A stretch of 13,897 bases of DNA from CAIVSN01 sp043778375. Its GTDB lineage: Bacteria; Patescibacteriota; Gracilibacteria; BD1-5; UBA2023. The notes beneath the pieces are model-generated. The model saw only the letters and a list, made by a program, of their open reading frames with translations. It had not been told where the DNA came from and did no database searches. The DNA is taken from the NCBI GenBank assembly GCA_043778375.1, contig JAYWGH010000068.1, positions 1 through 13,897 of the forward strand, read 5' to 3'. Positions 8,839 to 13,897 of this stretch are shown one piece after another. The stretch's first letter is position 1, and each line of letters starts with the position of its first letter. The translations under genes were made by a program, and so were the position numbers.

Positions 8839-8862
8839 AGGTAAATAGGTTATTACTCTCTT

Positions 8863-8891
8863 ACCCTATCACAGCGTTAAAATACTGTCAA
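8863..8891 (-). promoter_or_regulatory. Sigma-70-like promoter of the two-gene unit 7171-8838 / 5886-7154
   Basis: On the minus strand a perfect -35 TTGACA (8886-8891) is followed after 17 nt by TAGGGT (8863-8868), which is a poor -10 (3/6) but has an extended TGn just before it. Transcription would start near 8856, leaving a leader of about 18 nt before ATG 8838. It lies in the 65-nt gap after the mraY stop, so the pair need not depend on mraY transcription. Confidence 0.5.
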
Positions 8892-8903
8892 ACATCTGAG
8901 CTT

Positions 8904-9965
8904 TTACCTCCCCCCCACCAAACTCACCACCAGGCCTATACTCGAGAGTACCATTCCAATGAGCCAAAATCGCATAACCACCGTCTCCTCGCTCCATCCG
9001 ATTGCCTCGAGATGATGGTGAAATGGGGCGATACGAAATACCTTTTTGCCATTGCGGAGCTTCTTGGAGATCATCTGGATGATCACTGATACGATCTCGA
9101 CTACATAGACGAGCGATATGATGAGGAGCACTACGAGTGTGTCCGTCATCATGGCGACGATCGCGAGGTTTGCCCCGAGTGCGAGTGCGCCGACATCCCC
9201 CATGTAGAATTTTGCGGGTTTGATATTGTACCAGAGGAATGCGATCAATCCACCAACTATGAGCATACAGAGTGCCCCGAGGAGAAAGAGTCACTTATTG
9301 TAGCAGATGAACGCGTACACCGCGTAGTTAAAAAGCAGTAGCCCTCCCGCGAGCCCATCGAGCCCATCGGTGATATTGACGGCGTTTGCCATCGAGACGA
9401 TCACGAGCATGAACACCGGGATATAGAGCCATCCGAGTCACACTACCCCGATGAAGGGGATACTCACCCCAGTAAATCCGAGCTTATAATAAAACCAGTA
9501 GGCTCCGAGTGCTGCAAATAGACAGAGCAAGAACATTTTGAGCTTGGCGGAGAGACCCTTTGTACGACCGTAGCCGATGATATTGAGGTAGTCGTCAATG
9601 AGTCCGATCGCGCCAACAGTGAGGAGGGTAAAAAGTGAGAGATAGGTCTCATTGCGGTTGAAAAGCGAGTATTTTACTCCAAATCCGAGCCACTCTATGA
9701 GGTGTGGAGAGAGTGCTTGGAGCACGACCGTGAGCCCGACTATGAGAAATATTGATACAAACACTATGGACATCCCCATAGTTGGAGTGCCTTCTTTTTT
9801 CTTGTGGAGCTTGGCGAATTCTGTGGCGGCTCACATCAGTGCCTCGGTGCGGATAGTTTTGCCGAGTTTATACCGCCAGAGAAGTCGGATAAACGGGGGA
9901 ATGAGCGCGAGCGTCACGATAAAAGATACAAAGATGCAAAGCGTGAGAAAGGCGAGATTGGTCAT
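8904..9965 (-). CDS. mraY: Phospho-N-acetylmuramoyl-pentapeptide-transferase MraY
   Basis: A 353-residue polytopic membrane protein (E. coli MraY has 360), ending on TAA. MraY transfers phospho-MurNAc-pentapeptide from UDP to undecaprenyl phosphate at the inner face of the membrane, giving lipid I. All signature blocks are present in order: KKKEGTPTMGM (~52-64), LIDDYLN with the Asp124-Asp125 pair, ANAVNITDGLDGLAGG (nucleophile-region Asp200), KPAKFYMGDVGALALG (Asp257), and IAPFHHHLEAIGW with His316-318. About ten hydrophobic helices can be traced. Three TGA codons (9831, 9438, 9291) are read as Gly. The ATG at 9965 gives MTNLAFLTLCIFVSFIV as the first helix; the frame is open further upstream to 10181 but that part contains a probable terminator. 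It stands apart from other mur genes here; no ftsW, murG or murD is in the window. Confidence 0.97.
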
Positions 9966-9984
9966 AGCAAGGAGATTGCGAGTT

Positions 9985-10012
9985 ACTATATACAGGACTC
10001 GGTGGGTCGCAA
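9985..10012 (-). promoter_or_regulatory. Possible mraY promoter
   Basis: On the minus strand TTGCGA (10007-10012) and TATAGT (9985-9990; 5/6) are separated by 16 nt. Transcription would start near 9978, about 12 nt before the mraY ATG. The -35 overlaps the U-run of the preceding terminator candidate. Confidence 0.35.
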
Positions 10013-10040
10013 AAAAAAGCACCAGATACTGGACCTGGGC
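10011..10040 (-). terminator. Rho-independent terminator candidate upstream of mraY
   Basis: On the minus strand a short GC-containing hairpin (GCCCAG...CTGGTGC, one bulged base; 10019-10040) is followed directly by eight T residues (10011-10018). Its orientation would stop transcripts coming from the small genes 10575-10141 before mraY. The stem is only about 6 bp. Confidence 0.42.
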
Positions 10041-10082
10041 TTTGAGCTCGTACGGGCGGGAGGCCTGTACGAAATATTGATG

Positions 10083-10123
10083 TTCCCACCCAAGTACACT
10101 CGTGGGAGGTACAGGGGTGGGAA
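10083..10123. other. Long imperfect hairpin in the 3' region of the small-gene transcript
   Basis: Perfect 9-bp arms TTCCCACCC (10083-10091) and GGGTGGGAA (10115-10123) enclose an inner GTAC/GTAC pair, separated from the outer stem by two unpaired bases on each side, with an 11-nt loop. There is no U-run after it on either strand, so it is not a classical terminator. It begins 18 nt after the stop codon of the 80-aa gene and could be an mRNA-stabilising 3' structure or a protein-binding site. Confidence 0.5.
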
Positions 10124-10140
10124 TTGGGTTGGTGGAGGGG

Positions 10141-10383
10141 CTAGTTGTTGCCTCCACTACCAACGCCGCCGCGATAACCACTTGAGGAGCTGGTTACATA
10201 CCCTGAGAGGGTTTGTGAGCCGCCACCACTTAGTTGCGACTTTGCAGTCGCACTTGCTGCGATCGTATTGAGGTGACCTTGAGCCCCAGATTGGGCTGCT
10301 TGTCCCCATAGACTATAAGTCCCGGGTTCTTGTATTTTTCCACGAACTACTACAGTGCGTGGACAATCTTCTAATTTTGCCAT
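10141..10383 (-). CDS. Small unrecognised protein (80 aa), Gly/Ser-rich C-terminus
   Basis: ATG to TAG, 80 residues, without TGA codons. The first ~30 residues (MAKLEDCPRTVVVRGKIQEP then GTYSLWGQAA) have a beta-strand look and a weak likeness to the V.V.G.V..PG.Y core of SLBB-type domains, too short to assign. The C-terminal half is rich in Gly, Ser, Ala and Thr, ending SSSSGYRGGVGSGGNN, which looks disordered. An AAGAAGAG stretch lies 8 nt before the ATG and may serve as a ribosome-binding site, unlike most genes here. It follows the 50-aa gene by 39 nt on the same strand. Function is unknown. It could be a shadow, but the clean stop, possible RBS and downstream terminator favour a gene. Confidence 0.55.
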   Translation of the reverse strand: MAKLEDCPRTVVVRGKIQEPGTYSLWGQAAQSGAQGHLNTIAASATAKSQLSGGGSQTLSGYVTSSSSGYRGGVGSGGNN

Positions 10384-10400
10384 AGTATTTTCTCTTCTTT

Positions 10401-10414
10401 GGCGTTATTACGCC
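10401..10414. other. Perfect 5-bp hairpin between the two small genes
   Basis: GGCGT-TATT-ACGCC is a perfect stem with a 4-nt loop, lying between the stop of the 50-aa gene and the possible RBS of the 80-aa gene. On the + strand it is followed by AGTTTTTATT; on the minus strand, where the genes lie, there is no U-run. It may modulate translation or mRNA processing between the two cistrons. Confidence 0.35.
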
Positions 10415-10422
10415 AGTTTTTA

Positions 10423-10575
10423 TTACAAGCCAGGAGTCAGAAGTCTCCCAGCACCATTACCGAACACACTGTATTTGTGCATACGATAGTCTTGCGCGCC
10501 TAATTTTGGGCTTGCTTGACTTCTGTAGTTTGTTCAGTGATCGCCTTTTGTCAAAGAAATTTTGCAAATCATCAT
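10423..10575 (-). CDS. Small unrecognised protein (50 aa) with one TGA codon
   Basis: Read with code 25, ATG 10575 to TAA gives 50 residues: MMICKISLTKGDHGTNYRSQ, then ASPKLGAQDYRMHKYSVFGN and GAGRLLTPGL. Codon 14 (10534-10536) is TGA. The composition is protein-like, without low-complexity runs. It would be missed by standard-code and most length-filtered gene finders. GAGAAGAG lies directly before the double ATG, so initiation may use the second ATG. It precedes the 80-aa gene by 39 nt and faces away from the AbrB gene. I do not recognise it; given the length, a chance open frame remains possible. Confidence 0.42.
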
Positions 10576-10597
10576 CTCTTCTCAAATATCCCCATGT

Positions 10598-10615
10598 CAT
10601 ACTTTTCATACTTTT
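10598..10615. repeat. 9-bp direct repeat in the divergent control region
   Basis: CATACTTTT occurs twice in direct tandem (10598-10606, 10607-10615) within the 140-nt gap (10576-10715) between the 50-aa gene and the AbrB gene. It could be a regulator binding site; nothing else firm is seen in this gap apart from weak -35-like TTGATT (10618-10623). Confidence 0.4.
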
Positions 10616-10715
10616 CATTGATTTCCTACAATTAACTGTACACTACTGCATATCGTAATAGTCAAATATGCAAACAGAACACTCCTGAGGAGAGCAAACG
10701 AGCAGTAACTGTGGG

Positions 10716-10979
10716 ATGAAGATGTACGGCTCGGTCGTCGTCGGTACCAAGGGGCAGATCGTCATCCCGAGCGATGTACGAAGAGATCTCAGTATAGGGG
10801 CAGGGGATACACTCTTCGTCATCACCAAGTGAGGTAAGGCAGTCGGACTTATAAAAACGGAGGATCTCGATGAATTTATGGACTATATGAAACAAGAAAT
10901 GCAGGTACTTCGCGAGATTGGCGCCCGCGCTAATGAGGAGATCGCCTTTATAGAAAACATGAAAAACCTTAAAAAATAA
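10716..10979 (+). CDS. AbrB/MazE/SpoVT-family DNA-binding protein
   Basis: An 87-residue protein ending on TAA. The N-terminus is a swapped-hairpin AbrB domain: MKMYGSVVVGTKGQIVIPSD, VRRDLSIGAGDTLFVITKGG, then KAVGLIKTEDL, matching the family pattern (G..T.G.KGQIVIP...R..l.i..Gd.l.v). The codon at 10830 in ITK-G-GKAVGL is TGA. The C-terminal half (MDYMKQEMQVLREIGARANE) is helical and probably oligomerises. Such proteins bind DNA as dimers or tetramers and act as repressors or antitoxins; no toxin gene is adjacent. Its stop lies 9 nt before the efflux adaptor gene, so it is most likely the local, perhaps autoregulatory, regulator of the efflux operon. An in-frame ATG at 10668 would add 16 residues (MQTEHSGGEQTSSNCG), also containing a TGA; I prefer 10716 because family members often start just before the YG strand. 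Confidence 0.85.
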
Positions 10980-10988
10980 TACCCACCT

Positions 10989-12902
10989 ATGAACTCTCAT
11001 ACATCACTCATCGCGCTCGCGCTCACTACCTCCCTCCTGCTATCGAGCTGCGGGAGCGCACCAGTTACACCCGCAGAGCCTCCCAAAATTCCCTTCACGA
11101 TAGAGACGCGCGAGCTTGGCAGCTTCCCCACCAGCTATACCCTCGAAAAAACAGGTCGTCTCGTCGGGAGCTCGAGTATTAATCTCGCCTCCCAAGGGAT
11201 CGGTCGGGTAGACGCTGTCCTCGTAAAGGAGTGAGCCTCTGTAAAAAAGTGACAAGTTCTCGTGCGACTGCGAGACACCATTGCTAACTACGATATCCGC
11301 CTTGGACAGGCATCCAATGCGCTGGGGTCAGTCCGTAATAGTGCCGCTTCAACTGAGTTGTCACTCGACCGCGCCATCTCGGATACCAAGCTCGCACTCG
11401 ATCGAGCTGAGTCTGACTTGCAGGCTGCAACAACTGGAGCAGACCTGAGTCTCACGAAGGCACTTCGAGACGCCCAAAAAGCTGAGCTTGGGTCAGCGAG
11501 CTCTGATGCTGCGGTAACACTCGCGAGCCTCGAGGCTTCACTCGCCAAGTCTCGCCTCGACTACCAAAATCTCATTTCTTCTAACCAGCAAACTCTTACA
11601 AATTTTGGGATCAGTTTTAGTACTTCGGTCAATGATCTCAAAAAATTTGCAAACAAGATCGTGTTTGATGGAGACAAGCTCTATGGAATAACTCCTCTCT
11701 ATCAAGCGGACTATACGAGCTTGCGCAGAGGGCTCAACTCTGGGAACGCCTATGTGAGGCCAAACCTCGAGTTTGCATACTTTGATATTGCAAATGCGAG
11801 CAAAGAAATCGCTCTTCTCTCGACTACTCCACCAGCGGAGTGAGACCTCCTCGCGAGCCTCGATCGACTCTCAAAGTACTATAGCTCACTACGAAAATAT
11901 CTCGATGTGTCGACCACCTATCTCCAGGGCGCGACAGCAAATGGAGATCTCACGCAGGCACAACTCGATGGACTCATCGCTACAAATAATGGGTATAAAA
12001 GCGAGCTCTCAGGACTCGAAAACGGATGGGTAGCATTTCGTAATCAGTCATCTACTTTTCTCGCAAACTACCGCAATAACGAAGCTGCTGCCAAGGCTGG
12101 TCTCGTTGTACAAGAGCGGGGAAACGACACCCAAAAACGCAATCTCTCTACCGGAGAATTTGAGTCAAGTACTTCACTTGATCGTACGAGATCTACTACG
12201 CAGCAGTCAGTTACCTCGGCTCGTATAGCGAGAGAGAGTGCGCAGATCGCCTATGATAATGCTCGCAAAAATAAAACTCTCACTCTCAGTAAACTCGCTC
12301 TCTCAGAGTCTGATGCAGGACTCTCCCTCTCTCAGGCGCGAGAGGAGGCCGACAAGCTCGTGATCCGAGCCCCGATCGATGGATCGATTACTCGGGTGAT
12401 CGCAAGCGTGGGACAGGATGTAAACGCAGGTACTCCCATCCTCGAGATGGCGAATAAGAGTCCTGAGCTCTCGATCGATATTGAGGCAGCAGTCGTCCCA
12501 CTTCTCAAGGTTGGGTCTGAGCAAACAATTCTCTATGATGGCGCTGAGCTCACGGCTACAGTGGTCGGAGTTTCGCAGATTGCAACTGAGTCACTCCTCT
12601 ACACAGCGAGACTTGTACTCGCGACTCCACCAGCACTCCTTGGACAAGTGGCTCGCGTCCAACTCGTCCTTCCGAGCAAGTATCCAGTAATGAGTACGGA
12701 TATTGTAGAGATTATCTCCGATAAGAAGTGACAGATCGTCACTCTCTCAGGCAGTACCCTAGCACCAGTAGAAATAGATCTCGGTCGTATCGCTGGCTCA
12801 AAGGTAGAGGTGATCACGAATATCGACCCAAAGACGCTCATAGTCACAACGAACGTGTCCAACTTTGACGCTAAGAAGTCAGAACTCGTCATCAAAAAAT
12901 AA
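10989..12902 (+). CDS. Efflux periplasmic adaptor-like lipoprotein (HlyD/MFP family)
   Basis: A 637-residue protein ending on TAA with four TGA codons (11232, 11250, 11841, 12729). Residues 1-21 form a lipoprotein signal: SLIALALTTSLLLSSC, with Cys21 as the lipidated residue. The first half of a biotinyl-lipoyl domain follows (IGRVDAVLVKEGASVKKGQV, ~72-91); its conserved VKKG glycine is a TGA codon. Residues ~98-450 are a long helical/coiled-coil region rich in Ala, Ser, Leu, Arg and Asp. The second lipoyl half is LVIRAPIDGSITRVIASVGQ, then VNAGTPILEM (~456-486), followed by a beta-barrel-like part and a membrane-proximal end. Adaptors link an inner-membrane pump to an exit duct. At 637 residues it is much longer than typical (~350-450), the excess lying in the hairpin. 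It is 9 nt after the AbrB gene and 9 nt before the RND gene, a tight operon. Confidence 0.88.
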
Positions 12903-12911
12903 TTTCTCCTC

Positions 12912-13897
12912 ATGGCACTCCCTACTCCTGAATCGATCGAGCTCCTTCGAGCCAAGCATGAATCCGGATTTCTCGGGTTTTGGGTACGACAGTATCGTAT
13001 CAGTTACCTCATTATTTTTGCGCTTATCGTCCTCGGAGTTGGTGCGCTTCTCGGTATCCAAAAAGAGTCGAGTCCCAACATCAAGTTTGGGATAGTAAAT
13101 ATTACGACGGTGTATCCTGGGGCGAGTCCAGTCGATGTGGATACCCTTATCACCGACAAGCTCTACAAAGAGATCAAGGATATTGCAGGTGCCAAAAAGA
13201 TTACCTCTAAATCCTCTCTTGGAGTTTCAAGTCTTTCTATTGAGCTCCAGCCGAGTACTGATACCGCCAAGTTTATCAATGATGTGCGTAATAACATCTC
13301 ACGAGTGGTGCTGCCGACCGATGCAAAGTCTCCAAATGTCATCGAGATCAAGACGGAGGGGAATACGGTATTTGCCGCAACTCTGTCATCTGCAAACGGG
13401 AGCATATCTATCGATAAGCTCCGACTGCTTGGAGCAGATCTGAGAGATCAGCTCACAGGACTCTCAAACATCCAGAAAGTAGAGTACTCCTCAGTCCTCA
13501 AATACGATCTGCGAGTGATCGTCGATAAAGAGGCACTCGCCGGTCTTGGTATTACGATCCGTGAAGTCGCGAGTATTCTCTCGGCCTTCAATCGCGATGC
13601 TCCGATTGGGAACTTTGCAGTCGGAAATAAAAACTACGATTTCCGTCTTTCGGGCAAACTCACGAGCCCAAGTGATATACTCGAGATACCTCTCACTCTG
13701 CCAAAAGGTCGAGTGGTCAAGATTGGTGATATCGCCAAGATTGAGCGGTACTACCCAACAAATACTATTGAGCGTATCGGAACTCCAAACGGAGGACTTC
13801 AGAGATCAGTCGCACTGACGGTTATCAAAAATGAGAGCGCCGGAATATTTGCGGCTTCAAAACAGGCAAAGGCAGCTATTACTGAGGCACTCAAAGA
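12912..13897 (+). CDS. RND-family efflux transporter (AcrB/MMPL-like), N-terminal part
   Basis: Open from ATG 12912 to the right edge, 328 codons, no TGA among them. After a short cytoplasmic N-terminus comes the first membrane helix (YLIIFALIVLGVGALLGI), then the start of the first porter loop: VNITTVYPGASPVDVDTLIT, KEIKDIAGAKKITSKSSLGV, SSLSIELQPSTDTAKFINDV. These match the family blocks (YPGAs..eVe..vt.piE..i..i.gv..i.S.S..G.s.i...f). Further on, VDKEALAGLGITIREVASIL matches the PN2 region, and KIGDIAKIE the conserved iGDvA.v. RND pumps use the proton gradient to expel small molecules; the cargo is unknown. The rest (about 700 residues) lies beyond the window. It is the third gene of the AbrB-adaptor-RND operon. 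Confidence 0.92.
   Translation, partial: MALPTPESIELLRAKHESGFLGFWVRQYRISYLIIFALIVLGVGALLGIQKESSPNIKFGIVNITTVYPGASPVDVDTLITDKLYKEIKDIAGAKKITSKSSLGVSSLSIELQPSTDTAKFINDVRNNISRVVLPTDAKSPNVIEIKTEGNTVFAATLSSANGSISIDKLRLLGADLRDQLTGLSNIQKVEYSSVLKYDLRVIVDKEALAGLGITIREVASILSAFNRDAPIGNFAVGNKNYDFRLSGKLTSPSDILEIPLTLPKGRVVKIGDIAKIERYYPTNTIERIGTPNGGLQRSVALTVIKNESAGIFAASKQAKAAITEALK

Noticed and set aside
9966..10181. N-terminal extension of MraY to a GTG at 10181
   Set aside because: The ATG at 9965 gives a family-length protein beginning at the first membrane helix; the upstream stretch contains hairpins and an A/T run and overlaps the 80-aa gene.
9652..10271. Overlapping + strand open frames opposite mraY
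   Set aside because: They are antisense to MraY membrane helices and yield basic, low-information sequences without motifs.
10668..10715. ATG at 10668 as the start of the AbrB gene
   Set aside because: Possible with code 25 but not preferred: family members usually begin just before the YG.V..G.KGQ strand, and no ribosome-binding site distinguishes the two starts.
1..13897. CRISPR arrays, insertion sequences, tRNA or rRNA genes
   Set aside because: No regularly spaced repeats, transposase motifs, terminal inverted repeats or cloverleaf-like sequences were noticed; the only sizeable repeat is the coding 45-bp tandem repeat.

Overview
The window reads as chromosomal DNA of a Candidate Phyla Radiation bacterium that uses genetic code 25 (UGA = glycine), i.e. 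Gracilibacteria (BD1-5) or Absconditabacteria (SR1). Read with the standard code, the genes fall into short fragments. Read with TGA as Gly, twelve of the thirteen genes close cleanly on TAA or TAG (the thirteenth runs off the edge) and none ends on TGA. I count 41 in-frame TGA codons. Two sit at family-conserved glycines: the VKKG turn of the efflux adaptor's lipoyl domain and the Gly just before the catalytic Cys motif of the isochorismatase-like enzyme. I cannot tell the two phyla apart from this sequence.

Layout. 2-268 (+): 3' end of rsmE. 294-1547 (-): a long prepilin-like protein. 1599-3068 (-): a secreted protein with a peptidase C39-like domain. The divergent control region 3069-3192 holds -10-like boxes very close to both start codons and a nested inverted repeat. 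3193-5271 (+): ligA, intact only with code 25. 5291-5854 (+): an isochorismatase-like cysteine hydrolase that is almost invisible to standard-code gene finding because it has 8 TGA codons. 5886-7154 and 7171-8838 (-): a two-gene unit of unrecognised function, visibly AT-richer than its flanks. The upstream member has a peptidoglycan-binding-like motif, a 45-bp tandem repeat and a membrane segment. 8904-9965 (-): mraY. 10141-10383 and 10423-10575 (-): two small unrecognised proteins. 10716-10979 (+): AbrB-like regulator, followed by 10989-12902, an RND/ABC-type efflux adaptor lipoprotein, and 12912-13897, the N-terminal part of an RND-family transporter.

Themes. Several genes concern the cell envelope: MraY makes lipid I for peptidoglycan; the pilin, the C39-like protein and the unknown pair are exported or membrane-linked; and the AbrB-adaptor-RND cluster looks like a regulated export operon. 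Gene starts generally lack a clear Shine-Dalgarno sequence. At three starts a -10-like hexamer lies only 5-6 nt before ATG, which suggests leaderless transcripts. No tRNA, rRNA, CRISPR array or insertion sequence was seen, and no stretch over 300 nt lacks a gene.
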